The notes under the pieces are model-generated. The model searched no databases, was not told the DNA's origin, and was given only the letters and a program-made list of their open reading frames with translations. This document shows positions 10,634 to 22,251 of a stretch of DNA of 64,000 nt, in pieces. The stretch lies in NCBI RefSeq assembly GCF_963678635.1, contig NC_087067.1, forward strand, positions 40,384,379 through 40,448,378, read 5' to 3'. Source of the stretch: Symsagittifera roscoffensis (Eukaryota; Xenacoelomorpha; Acoela; Convolutidae). The translations under genes were made by a program, and so were the position numbers. The stretch's first letter is position 1. Each line of letters starts with the position of its first letter.

Positions 10634-13379
10634 GAGATAGTGTTGTTAGCAATCAAGTATGCCACCATGGTGGATAAGTTAAATTAATTCAAATTTTTTG
10701 CTTGTCTTTTGGTTCGTGATCCGTGGGCGGCTACCATTTCAAGTAGTATTTGAAATCAGACAAAACTTAAAGGCGAGGACCTGAAAAAGTTAGTGGGGAG
10801 AAACTTTACATTCTCTCAGTTTTCTTTCATGGAAATTTTAAATCCTCAAATAGTCGTCCAAGGTAAACGAGTGATGCGCCCATTGAAACCCTTCTAGTCA
10901 TGAGACAAGATATGCGCTAAACTATTTTCGACAAAGGTATACAAAATATGAAAGATCGCGATTTTTCTTGGAGACTTTTTTATAATTAGACACTAATTCC
11001 TTTAGAAAAGCTAAAACTGATGACTCAAATCTTCCTTGCTCGTTTTTTAAACTAGATTTTGCAGTCTAGGTTCAAGTTATGGCTGTGTATGTAGGTCACA
11101 TTCATTGTTGGAGCCTTTTCCGTTGTTTTGAACAAATGCAATAGAAAATTTTGCAAAAATCTCCTGGTTACTGAGAAACATTAAATTTAGAGAATCTTTT
11201 TTTCTTTTACCCTACCTCACATATGCATCAATTTTATGCTGTAATGAGGGGTTTTACACGTTCAGTATGAGGACCAAATAAACAGCATACCAAGTTTGTC
11301 ATAGCCAAATTATTCATCATGTCAAATTTTGAAAAAATATGGAACAAAAAATTATTCGCAAGTGGGGAAAAAAAAGAACCAAATTTAGTTATTTTGATTT
11401 TAGGAGAATCTGACAGAAAAAACTTCTCCAGCGTGTTTATTCAGACAACTTTCAACTTTTGAAATACTAGCGATTGATTTAAAATTTTCTACCATCAGAA
11501 ACAAAAACCAATGCGCTGAGGTCAGAGTTATAATGATATTTCACATGTGATTATTTTTCGCCAATGTATTTAAAAGATTGACTGTCTGTCCGATTTGGGA
11601 TAATTTTATAGGCAATTTCATGATATAGGGCTAAGCAAAATCAAACTAATCAAATAAATGTAGTATAACAGAGAACGAGTACTGGTTTAACTGTATTAGC
11701 AAGAAAACATGAAAGGTTGACTCGCTTTTGCAATTCAAAGTAAAGGATTTAAAAGTTAGGTTTTAAAAAATCATAAAGGATCATAAAGATAGTTTTCAAA
11801 GTTATGAAAAAAATCGGATCAAAATTTTTTGGACCAAATTGTCAAAAAATATTCGGTTCAGTTTGCACAATGAAAAAAAATCCAGTGTTTTCTTGATGTT
11901 TTTTGTATTTTTTGTCTGCGTGATGCTCAAAAAATTGAATAGTTAGTTATGTGTATTGGGGTGAACTTCTTGATAAAAAGTATTCACGCAAACCTTAATG
12001 ATTATTTATTAATTTAAAAAAATTTGCTGCTTTTCAGAGATTCAAATGCCAATTTGTAAGATAGGTATTTTTATTTTGTTCTAATTGCTTCATCAGAGCT
12101 GTACAAAATTTACACAAACTTTAAAAGTTTTGAGTTAATTTTTCAAAGCATCTCTCTTCGAAGCATTTTTTAGCGTACGCTGGAACGTTACATTTTACCC
12201 TGCTTGTCAAATGTGTGTTATTCTGAAGTAATTAATCAACCCTCAATCTTCAAATAAAAATGATCTGAGGTCAAAAATCTTTGAAATGTTAACTCAAGAC
12301 ATCATTTTTTAGGTGATGAAGAAATTCCATTCAAATTGGCCAGTCCAGTTGATAAGTCGATTTAAACAGTTTAAAAAGTTTTAGTCAGAAAAAAAGTCAA
12401 TTTAAAAATTTTGTTTGAAAAAAACTTCACATCGAGCACAAATATCCCATCACTCTCAAAAGTTGTGGACAAAAATATGGGTCGTACAATAGGTTAGGCG
12501 AGCTATTAAAAAAAAACAGTCGTGTTATTGCCTGATTAGTTAATTCATTTTAATCCTCGTATTTTTTTTGTAACGACAAATAATTAATGAAACTCCTTCG
12601 GCTGTTCACGAAAACACTCTTCTGATTAGCATCGATCAATAGGTTAAAAAAGCCTTGAAAGGTTTTTAAAAAAAATTTTAAAACGACCATTTGAAAAATT
12701 GGGAGGAACTTTGCATTCGGGTGTTTTTAGTTTTTTTTTCTTTTTTTTGTTTTCCACGCAAAATCAGGTAACACACAAAATCATTAGAATGGGTCCAATG
12801 ATATATTATATTAAGCCTTTTCAGTCGTAATTCAAATGATTGTTTTAAAAACGAAAAAGATTGCTCAGTGTCGAGACAAACCAGTTTGAAATTTTTGATT
12901 TTTGGTCTAATTTCGAGTTCATATGGTGAGTGTACAGACTTACAAGAGCTTATTTAAATTTAAATCAAGCCATGAAACTTAAAACTGCTCAAGTAAAGTT
13001 GGGTTTTGGAGTGTTTTAGCACCACTTTTGAAATCAAAAATCTCAAAAAATAAAAAAAGTGCAAAAAAATAGAAAAAAAAATTGAAGTTTTTTAAATTGA
13101 TTTTAGGATTTTTTTTCGTTTTTCTAGCAATTTTTCAATCAAAACTGTTTTCTAATTGGCTTATTTGACTATGACTGTCTAATTTGCTTTGCTTCTATTT
13201 CTTCGTATAGACTTTTTTGTGACACCACGCAGAAAAAACGAATTGCAAAATCGAGTTTGTGAAAAAAAAATTGTAGTTTCTTAAGACTATGGTCGGAACA
13301 TTCTGTGCTACTTGCACAGTAACCGGCCATCCTTGCTCTTAATTAGATTCTTTCAAATAATTTCATTCGTCAAATGCAG
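10634..13379. other. Non-coding, 2.7 kb
   Basis: AT-rich with many A/T homopolymers and no open frame of substance on either strand. I see no gene, RNA gene or bounded repeat. It could be intron or intergenic sequence between the candidate exons on either side. Confidence 0.5.
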
Positions 13380-13486
13380 CCATGAATTTGAAGTATATAG
13401 AGAAAAAGACAAAAAACGTGAAGAAAGTTTTCCTTATTTTCTTTCGTTGATAAGTAACAGTTGCAGCAGTTTTTTGTCCGCTGAAG
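13380..13486 (+). CDS. Candidate internal exon, unknown protein
   Basis: The segment lies between CAAATGCAG (acceptor, ends 13379) and GAAG|GTAACT (donor at 13487). The frame open through it encodes an acidic/basic segment (EFEVYREKDKKREES) followed by a Ser/Leu-rich stretch. The frame is also open upstream to 13312. Without a neighbour exon or a domain this is tentative. Confidence 0.25.
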
Positions 13487-13645
13487 GTAACTATTGTATA
13501 AATTATGTATTTTTCAATTTTTTTTTAAAATTTATTTGGATTTTTGATCTCTACATGAGGAGATTCGTTACAAGGTACTATAGGGGGTATAATTAAACGG
13601 ATCCAATTGTCATTCCAGAGTCACACAATTACGTACCTTGGTGTT

Positions 13646-13670
13646 GGGGGGGGGGGGGGGAGAGGGGGGC
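13646..13670. repeat. Poly-G tract
   Basis: About 17 G in a row, then AGAGGGGGG. It lies 270 bases from a coding-looking remnant; length is uncertain in any assembly. Confidence 0.9.
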
Positions 13671-13975
13671 ATGCAGGGGTTGGATTGGAGAAGTACGGGA
13701 ATTATGTGCTTTTCATACAGCAACAATTTATACTTGTTTAAATTGTAGTTATCATTTATACGACCCTGAGGTCTCTTAACACCTGGGAGCATTTGCAAAT
13801 AGAATCTACGATGCAGTGCTATACCCTGTGGCGAATGAATTTTGCTTAAAACCCTCCTTCTTCCCGGCTATCAAATGTTCCATTGAGATAATGCTTTTAC
13901 TAAGCTATTGAAATTTATTGGTTGACCGATAGCTAATCGCTCTCTAGACAATGAACTCTCGCCTTCAACCAATTT

Positions 13976-14235
13976 CAGGCAATGCAGCTAAAATAAAACG
14001 CCATTTAAATGGCGACGTCCAGTGATGTGTAAAAAACCTGAAGCAACAGGCGAATTCAGTAAATAAATTTAGTGAACCATTTTCTGCGAAAGGTTGACAT
14101 AATAAGGCAGGACAATTTCTAGCCCCTATTTTAAGGAATTGACTGGTTTGGAAATGGTTCGGTTGAAGTTTGGAGCTATGCAATGATTGATTTAGAGTAC
14201 ATTTGACGGGTTTTGTAGATTCATCAGAGGTCAAA
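13976..14235 (+). pseudogene. Decayed coding segment with several TGA codons
   Basis: After CAATTTCAG (ends about 13978) one + frame gives a protein-like stretch: GNAAKIKRHLNGDVQ, then CVKNLKQQANSVNKFSEPF, then HNKAGQFLAPILRN. It is interrupted by three to four TGA codons and no frameshift. Each could derive from CGA by one C-to-T change. The strand choice rests on the protein-like composition, although the opposite strand also has an 89-codon ORF (13965-14234) that could be the real one. Family unknown. Confidence 0.3.
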
Positions 14236-14699
14236 TGAGTGTTTTTGACAGTTCGAATGCTTCTTTAAATTATGAATCACCGATGCATGCTGTAAAATAA
14301 ATGAATAGTCTGTTACAGGGTAAGAGAAAGAAGGGAAAGGACGTTTTTTTTGGAGTGGAGCCAATTTTTTAGCTACTAATTCGCCAAGTTTGCTACTAGT
14401 TCAAAAATTTCATTCCTAAAATGAATTAGAATTCAGTATCATCGACCTAAAACCATCACCGAGTGTTCAAAAATAAAAAATTTTTGAGCAAAAAAAAACA
14501 AACGTAAACGTAAAAAAGAATATTTAAAAATTAGATTTTGAATTGAAAAACAAGTATTTTTAAATTCATTCATATTCTGCGATTCATAAAACTGAACAGC
14601 TAATGAAATTCCTTTTGTAGTTTTTATTTGATATTTTCTGAAATTTTTTCCAGGAACTTATGATCACTTCAGGCATACTGTAAACATTTTCAGTCGATA

Positions 14700-14954
14700 A
14701 TGCGGAGCATTCGATGTAGCCGGAAGCTCCGATCTGTCTGGACACTTTTTCACCAATCAAACTCATCCTTTGGTTCTCTCTTTTACAGTCCAGCTTTAAT
14801 CCGGATAAAATTAGTGCCACTTCTCTGCCTTCTAAACAAAAGCCAGAGTGATGTTCAATTGGTAGATGAGTTGATAAGCCGTAAGAAAATAATCCGAAAA
14901 GCATGCATGAGAACTTTGGAATTAACTGAAAAATGTGAACGTTTATTACTTTGA
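14700..14954 (+). CDS. Candidate exon(s), unknown helical protein
   Basis: The frame is open for 84 codons. A strong acceptor-like TCTCTCTTTTACAG ends at 14789. The sequence after it, with NKSQSDVQLVDELISRKKI and MRTLELTEKCERLLL, looks like genuine helical protein, while the part before it does not. A GTAAGA at 14880 could be a donor. A host gene on the + strand is therefore plausible, perhaps with 15542-15653 as the next exon, but the phases I tested do not join cleanly. Confidence 0.35.
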   Translation: MRSIRCSRKLRSVWTLFHQSNSSFGSLFYSPALIRIKLVPLLCLLNKSQSDVQLVDELISRKKIIRKACMRTLELTEKCERLLL

Positions 14955-15541
14955 TAGTGTAATTTTTTTATTCATTTAGGAAGAAAGACTAACATAGGAT
15001 TGCTTAGCTCTTTGCAGCAAACAATTGTGCCCCTGAAAAATTAGCGACACTTCCATCGACCATCTAAAATGTTGACTGAACTTTCATCGCATCAAGTCTT
15101 TGTAAAATTTACCGACTAGACTTTATTTTTTTTGTACATTTGTCATCAAAAATGGATTCAAAAAAGGTTTTCGGCGTTATAATTACTTTGATCGAACTAT
15201 GTTTTGAAAGAATTATTCCCGATGAAGAAAACTCAAGAGAAGGCGGGGATGACATAAAAGCACTTTTTTTTACTAATCGATACTTTTTACAACATATTTC
15301 TCTCTCAGCTGATAGATAATTTTAATCAGGACAAGAGGCAGATTATGGGAAAGGCTACAACAAGAACCAAGATTTCGAAATGAATTTAATCCTTTGAAGG
15401 TGTAACAAATAGCTGATTTAGTTGAGTAAAATCAGTATTTTACTACCTTGGCGCTCAACCTCAATGATTTTAAGGGATCTTTTTTCAAAAATGATTATTA
15501 TTTTTCAATGCGAACGTGCTAACATTGCATGCAATACGCAG

Positions 15542-15653
15542 GACGGACGTTCAAGAACAGTTTGATATTGACAAAATAGTCCCTCCTTTAGTGTCAACTA
15601 GCGGACCATATTTGGACCAAGCAAACAGAAGTAATAAATGCACTAAATTGCAG
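15542..15653 (+). CDS. Candidate internal exon, unknown protein
   Basis: The upstream sequence contains GTGCTAAC, a near-ideal branch-point match, followed after about 20 bases by ATACGCAG (ends 15541). The open frame then encodes a convincing segment with VQEQFDIDKIVPPLV and SGPYLDQANRSNKCTKLQ. A possible donor, CAG|GTGACG, follows at 15654, though the frame stays open to 15716. No family is recognised. Of the candidate host exons this has the most protein-like sequence and the best splice context. Confidence 0.4.
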
Positions 15654-15719
15654 GTGACGGTCCCCGATGAACTATTAAGGTCTAAATGCAGTCTTTTTTT
15701 AAAAAAGAAAAATTGACAT

Positions 15720-16256
15720 CAACAGAAAATAATTTATCCTACAATTCCATGCAAAAATATCTATCAAATGTAATTCTGATAGATCTATGGGTCATTTTGA
15801 AATATCCCGCTCGATTTTATTTGTGGCACCTGGATTTTTGTATCAAAAACACCTGGCTGAATTTGTGTCGGGGTTTGGTCGTTGATGTTTTTGTTAAGAC
15901 CACTGAAAGTGGGGAGGAGATTTGTCTTCGGTAGGTTATAATTTAAAAAAAACTTAAAAAAAGAAATCCCTGGCAGAATCAAGTACGAATTTCATTGATT
16001 CTAAGGGGTCGGATGATAAATCCCAAAGAATTTAAAAAACAAGGTTTATATGGCTCAAAATTTCATACTTAACTATTCTGTTTTGATTTTTAGGGTCGAA
16101 AAAACTGTTCAAATTTTTTTTAGTTTATCAGAATTTTTTTAACCAATTTATTTGATTTCTTGCTCTGCCCTGATTTAAGAGCAGTCTTTTTGTTTTTTTA
16201 TTCTTCATAATTTTCTGATAGATAATATTTTCATTTACAAAAAAGTACGGAATGTT
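15720..16256. other. Non-coding
   Basis: Short frames on both strands only (for example 15686-15934 and its mirror 15785-15982). Nothing supports either as a gene. Confidence 0.4.
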
Positions 16257-16647
16257 CAGGGGCGGATTTAGGAGGGGCTTTGGACGCCGCCTCCTTCAGG
16301 ATTTCGACCCCCTGCCGACATAAAGGGTCCCCCTTTGTACTATTTTTAGATGTCTATTTTTGGTAATTGTCATTAAAATTTTTCTTAAGGCGCCTGTGGC
16401 GCCAATTTATATTAATTTTGAGGGGGAAGCGCGCGCCAAAAAAAACGCAATTTTTTTGGTCAAAGTTTTCCAAAAAGTGCCGAAAAAGTGCCTTTTTCTG
16501 CCTAATTTTTTTTTTAATTTTGCGTGCGGCGCAGAAGTTTTGTCCAAAACAGGGTCTTTTATGCTCTTTTAGTGCTTGGGGAGAGCTCGGAAAATCCATT
16601 TCGTCGACTTACAACGCCCCCTCGAGAAAATCCTAGATCCGCCTCTG
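16257..16647. mobile_element. hAT-like non-autonomous element, copy 1 (391 bp)
   Basis: Terminal inverted repeats CAGGGGCGGATTTAGG and CCTAGATCCGCCTCTG bound the element. Imperfect 8-base direct repeats flank it (GGAATGTT at 16249-16256, CGAGTGTT at 16648-16655; 6 of 8 match). An 8-base duplication with CAGGGG-type ends is the hAT signature. The interior shares GGCGCC.TTGGCGCC, GGAGCGCGCGCC and GGTCGACC-type blocks with the copy at 18706-18991. There is no transposase. The three ORFs across it are products of the repeat. Confidence 0.8.
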
Positions 16648-17541
16648 CGAGTGTTTATTGCTAAAATCAATTGCACTTAGTAGCAGCAGGGTATAACGTC
16701 ACACTCAGATTACAGAAATCAAAAGAAATTATTTTCCAGTTTTTTTAATTTCAAAACTTCTTCAGTGCATCAGTAAAAGAACTATCAATATATTGAATCT
16801 TTTTTGCTCCAATTTTTAAAAAGTTGCAATTCGCGATATTTTTTTTCGTCTTTTCAACTAGCCATAGTTGATAATTTCTTTTCTGAAAACTAGAAATGTC
16901 TTGAGGTCAAACCAAAAAACATGATTTGCTTGCGATCATTTTTCTCATATAAAAAAACGCTTAAAAAACTGCAAAATTTGGCTAATTTAGGATAACTTAC
17001 ACGCAACTATTTTCTTCCTATTGACGCGTAACCGGCAAACTAAAACATTCCAAATTGAATCAACACGCTTTTCAACAAGTTTACCGACACAAAATTGTCA
17101 CAATGTTCAGTATATTGCATATGAGGGACTACAAAAGTAACGAAAAAAAAGTTTTTTTGAATGGAATGCCTTTTCATTCAAGTTTTGACTTACTACCAGC
17201 AATCTTGTTGTTCCGAGCATTTTCGAAGAAAATGACCAAATGTGTGTGCTCGGAGTAATATTTTCTCCAAACAACGTTTGATTTTTTAACAAGCAACTCT
17301 AGACGGAAATTTTTGAATATCTTTCGAAGAGTATTGTTGTCCAGAGCTCAAATTGAACGAACAATCACGTGTGATCAATCTTTGTGAAATTATGGTGGTT
17401 AAAACATTGCCAATTTGGCCAATTTGGGACAATTAACGCGCTATATATTTTCTGAAAATAACGCGTAAGCGGAGATTTAATCCGTCTTAGAAACCATTCC
17501 AAATTACAATTAAGCGAGCTATGTGATCTCTTTAAAAATTC
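16648..17541. other. Non-coding, with a dispersed short repeat
   Basis: No gene. A loosely conserved block (..CGCGTAA.CGG....., then CATTCCAAATT) near 17020-17060 recurs near 17460-17510 and, weaker, near 19620-19650. This suggests remnants of one interspersed repeat family. Confidence 0.4.
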
Positions 17542-17742
17542 CATTACGAGGCCAAACTGTGCACAGGATAGGCGCAGAGTTTTTGCCTGTATGTTGCTGG
17601 ATTCCAGAGACAAGTCTTTAAACATGTTAAAATTTTGTCGGAACGATCAAAGGAAACTAAAGAACAAAATAAGAACAAAGGGAGCGCCTTTGTTGCGGAA
17701 TCCGCTTACAATGCACAAAATGCACAGTTTGGCCTCGTAATG
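17542..17742. mobile_element. 201-bp element with perfect 22-base inverted ends
   Basis: CATTACGAGGCCAAACTG then TGCA at 17542-17563 is matched exactly, inverted, by 17721-17742. Outside these the two sides do not match, so the inverted repeats are terminal. No target duplication or coding is visible, and the superfamily is unknown. The perfect arms imply a young insertion or selection. Confidence 0.65.
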
Positions 17743-18705
17743 TCGCAAAAAACACTGCTCGTATCAGGTCAACTTCCTGAATATTTTGACTGTCCATAAA
17801 CTTGTCTCGAAAAAGTGTTGGTTGATGAAATATTGACAAACTATGAAGTTTTAATCTGAATGTTATGAATCAATAGCAAAGTTTCTCAATAGCAAAATGA
17901 GACCATTTTCCTCCTTACTGAAAAATCATAATTTAAAAACGTTTGGGAGTCAAGCCACTATTGAAATATGATACTTTATCCCTACCATAGAAGTCGTTTT
18001 ATTTTTGTCTTTCGAAAATTGGGGAAAAGTTCCTGGGTTGCGAATGTAGCATCTACATTCGTGAAATGAAAGTCATTTGCGAAGCAAAGTGCAATTCAAC
18101 ATAAGTTAGCAGCCTTGCGAAAAAGCAGTCGGCAAAAAGAGGAAAAGAGGTCGTTGGTGAAAAATAAGTGTCATGATCTGTTACCAAAAAGGGATCAAAG
18201 TAAACACTTTTTTAATTACGAAGAGTTTTTAAGTATTATGGAACTCGTTATTCTGCTATTTTCTCATTGAATTCTTTTTCACGCTTCAGAGGAGCTGAAC
18301 TTTACCGTTCAAATAGTCAAATTCTTTTGTAAAATTCAATTTCACAAAAGACGAATTCAAGACAGGATCGAAAGAATCGTTCGTCAAAGTCCCTGGCGTA
18401 CAAAGACCCTTAGACATATTGATTAGAGAATTGGCATTTGAAGTAGACTCTTAATGTAGCGCAAAATCATTAAGCCGTATAATTCCATTTTAAAATTTTC
18501 AAAAGTCTTATGGCGTGCATGAAATATTCAATAGCAGTTCAATGTTTTGTATTTCTTAACATACCTCCTTAATAATGCAGCCCGTATCTAATTTTCGTCA
18601 AACGCGTGCTGTATTTTTCTGTTTAACGTTTATGAGACTGCAAACTCTATTCAAATATTACTCTTTAAGGACATGATACTCAATATGCGATAAATATCCT
18701 GAGTT
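17743..18705. other. Non-coding
   Basis: No supported frame, RNA gene or repeat; AT-rich single-copy-looking sequence. Confidence 0.45.
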
Positions 18706-18991
18706 CAGGGCGGATTTAGGGGGGGGGGGGCTTTTTTGTACTGTTTTGAGTTATCCATGTTTGGTGACGAATCCTAACAATTTTCTAAAGGCGCCTTTGG
18801 CGCCAATATATAATAATTTTGAGGGCGGAGCGCGCGCCGAAAAAACGTGAAATTTGGCCAAAACAGGGACTTTTTAGTGCTTTGGAAGAGCTCGAAAAAT
18901 CAATTTGGTCGACCCCTAAAAAAGGTCGATAAAATTTTCGAAACTTTTTTTGAAAATCCACCCCCTCGAGAAAAACCTAGATTCGCCCCTG
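18706..18991. mobile_element. hAT-like non-autonomous element, copy 2 (286 bp)
   Basis: It has the same family ends as copy 1 (CAGGGCGGATTTAGG and CCTAGATTCGCCCCTG) and shared interior blocks including GGCGCCTTTGGCGCCAA and GGCGGAGCGCGCGCC. The flanking 8-base direct repeats are CCTGAGTT (18698-18705) and CCTGAGCT (18992-18999), 7 of 8 matching. It is shorter than copy 1 by internal deletion. Confidence 0.85.
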
Positions 18992-21245
18992 CCTGAGCTG
19001 GAAAACTATTCCGAAAAAAGCAGTACTTACCCACTAGTATTTTTGTTCAACCATTATAAGAAGAAAACGTATTTACTGCCTTGCACCGTTTTTATTTAAA
19101 TATTTTTCTATGCCCTTTTTATTTAGAAAACAATTTATCGATCAAAAATTATCGAAAAAATTTTAACTGAAAAAAAAAAACAACTAAAATGATATTTTAT
19201 AAGCATCGAGGTCGTCTTTATAGTTTAGGTTTGGGTCACGAAAAACGAATGTCATAAATTAGTATGAATGATGAGGCGACCAAAACTGCAAGGGGAGGGG
19301 GCGGTTGCTTTGATCTGGCCACGCTACTGCTACTGAATAACCAAGTTAGCTGCAACTTTTCCATCGGATGGCTAGGCTTACACATGTTTTGTTGATTTGA
19401 AATACTTATTTTTATCATCCCGACCCACGAAGAGAAATGCATATTTGCGCTGGGGTATGTGTGTATTTTTTAAAGAGAAAATTCGACGGAGTTATAAAAT
19501 AACATTCAAAAGAAATTGATGACATGAGCTAAAAACTAGGAAGACATTTTACGAAGACATTCATGAAAATAGGGAATTGCACACATGGCTATATGGGACA
19601 AGCATTTTGCGCCGGTGCCGTTTCAATCCGCTGAGAAATCATTCCAAATTAAAATGAGACTTGCAAGCTAATTGACCTGCATTTTGTACATGACATCGTG
19701 TGTATGAGGAAAACAATTTTTATAAATACATCAATTGCTGGGCTTTTTGTTGAAAATTTTATATATTTTTTGTCAAGATAGAACACAAGGCAAAAAGCCA
19801 AATCAGGGCTGCACTCTGATACGAAAGGTCTTGCTATATCTGAGATTAAGTTTTTTACACTCATCGAAACTTCCTTTGACCGTGGAGCGTTTCTAGCGTT
19901 TTCAATTTTAACTACGCATGAATATTACCGAAGATTTCATTTAAATAGCCGGAAACGTGTTTTTTAGGAACATCAAATTTTTTAAATCATTTCCTGGTAC
20001 AATTAACAATTATCACCAAGATGGGCAAGATCTTATTGGTCATGCTGAAATTTATCGATAAAACTAGCATAAAACAAGCATGAAATTTATCGATAAAACA
20101 TTTTTTTTGTTCCTACCTGGTTTTTGTTCCAATCACTAACGCAAAATCAAATTGCCCGAACAAATTGATCAGAGAGAAATGAGCAATGCATTATACTTTA
20201 GCCCTTTTGATCGGAGCGTAAAAGTTAAGAGAAAAAACTGGTGTGCGATTTTTCGCCCTACTTGGAGCGAACAAACCGAGAGCGTAAAGCAAAAAAACTT
20301 CTCATCCAGGATAAATTTAAGCTGCTAGAGCTTTAAACTGTAGGGCACTAAATTTGGCAAAAGCTATTTTTTTAGCTTAGTTTAGCGCTTAGCAGGCTTT
20401 AAGGATCGCATGAAGTTGTTTTTGATTTTTCAAAAAAAAATTTATCACTTACAATCTTAGAATTTTTGTAATTTTGCAAACATAAGTAACGTCAGTTGCA
20501 ATTTTTAAAAAGTATCTCAGTAAATTTGAAATCGTGTGCATAAACCAAGCAAAAAGAGACTCAATTTGAAAAATCTCTCAGTTTTTTTTATTCAACAGTT
20601 TTTGAAAGGGATATTAATTTGCTTAATAAATACATCACCAGTTCAAATTTCTAAGGTTTTTTACAAGGGGACGGAAAGACTTGCTGATTTGATTTGAGAT
20701 ACCGACTAACAGTTTACCTCAATATGGAGCTCTTTCGAAGTCATATCATTTTGCTGCATAAGCCTTGTCTGAAAAAAGCTTGACGTAAATATGTTTAATT
20801 TAGTCCGTTCTCTAACGTTCGCTCACTACTTCCCTAAAGTTTTCGACAAATTTTGAAAAATTTCAGATTCATGACACGTATAATTAAGGTACTTGATGAA
20901 ATAAAAAAAATGCGGTAAAATCTTTTAATAATAGCATGATTTGTTCCGAACTAATGAGTAATAAATTTGACTTTAACGAAGTGACTTTTAAGATATGTTC
21001 ATCAAATTGTTTTAAATATTTGGCGATCACAGATCAAAAAAGATTTGAAGTCAGAGCTCTCTCAGAAGAATTCAGGCTCTTTGGTTGACATCATCAGCTC
21101 AATTCTTCGAAGATCAAGCTCACAGAAGCATCATCTCACAAAAAGCAACAGCTCAAGGGCATACACGACACTTCAAGGGTGTTCCACCTCAGTGGTTCTT
21201 TCTACATCCTCTCATTGTCACCACCAGTTGCAGGCACCACCAGGC
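18992..21245. other. Non-coding, 2.25 kb
   Basis: No gene supported. A short duplication (GAAATTTATCGATAAAAC at about 20048 and 20084) is visible. ORFs 19236-19442 and 19649-19864 on the - strand have no protein-like features. Confidence 0.45.
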
Positions 21246-21464
21246 GACCTACAGCAGATCCTCTGCGTGACCTACAGAAGTCCGTGACCTACAGCAGTCC
21301 GTGACCTACATCTCCCGTGACCTACAGCAGTCACCTTGACCTACAGCAAGCACGGTGACCTACAAAAATCCGTGACCTACAGCAGTCCGTGACCTACACC
21401 TTCCCGTGACCTATAGCAGTCACCTTGACCTACAGCAAGCACCTTTACCTACAGCAATCTCCGC
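21246..21464. repeat. Tandem array of TGACCTACAG units with 89-base higher-order period
   Basis: About twelve units of 15-20 bases each carry GTGACCTACAGCAGTCC or a variant. The block starting AGCAGTCCGT at 21292 recurs at 21381, giving a higher-order period of 89 bases in which unit order is kept. The core TGACCT is the complement of AGGTCA, the half-site bound by nuclear receptors, so a dense cluster of potential binding sites is present. It lies about 800 bases upstream of the BEL/Pao coding region. Confidence 0.85.
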
Positions 21465-22251
21465 GATCTCAGCGACAACTTCAACAACAGGTCCTGACCA
21501 AGGGTCCTACATCACAACTCAGGCTAGATCCATTTCGAAAACATTTTTTTTTACTTCAAAAATATTTTTGTGCTTAAACTTAAAAATTCATGATCTTGCT
21601 ACAAAAATTTCAACCACATAGTCGATTTTGAAAGCTTTATTCAAGTTCGTGCTATAGCAAAACCCACATTGTGCTAAAATTTAAAACAATTGCGATAAAC
21701 TTTTGTAAGTTTTTTTTTAAAGAAATCTACAACCTCCAATGTGAAATGTTAGAATTGGTCAATTTAATTTTAATCCTCGGGGTATTAAGGTAGTACCTAA
21801 ACACAAAAAAACAAGGTTCCCACTGATAAAAAACATACTGATAGCCAAAACCCGATAGCCAAAACTTTTTAGCCCAAAACTAGCTGCTGCGAATTTTCCA
21901 AAGCCTATTTTTTCCGAAACGTTTTCTTTAAATCCATAACTAAAAAAAAGGTTTTACTAGCCACATCTACAAATTTTTTTACTCATTTGAACTCTTAAAA
22001 AAAAGAAGAAAGTTTCACCTTAACAATAATTAAAAAGCTCATATCTGCGTGAGCTGTAGCTCACTTTGTTTAATTAACCACGGGGCTAACCCTCTGGCTG
22101 GTTGACTTTAACAAAAAATTAAACGTAACTTATAGTAAAAATCTTGAGAAAGCTCAAAAAAGCTTCATTAGCGGAACTAATTTGCGATCGCTGCCATCCG
22201 AGCTCGTAAACTTTTAATACATATTTTTTACTCTTTGTACTACTTTCTTGT
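21465..22251 (+). other. Leader of the BEL/Pao element or host flank
   Basis: No frame is supported. I looked for an LTR matching sequence after 27937 and for a TGG primer site and saw neither, so the 5' edge of the BEL/Pao element cannot be placed. The 3' partner may be hidden in the assembly gap. Confidence 0.4.

Noticed and set aside
10351-10668. - strand ORF with poly-Pro/His-Thr stretch
   Set aside because: Reads through the GT/G microsatellite; the opposite frame has the better protein character and splice context.
21045-21621. ORFs over the TGACCT array
   Set aside because: Open only because the repeat unit lacks stops in these frames; no protein features outside the repeat.
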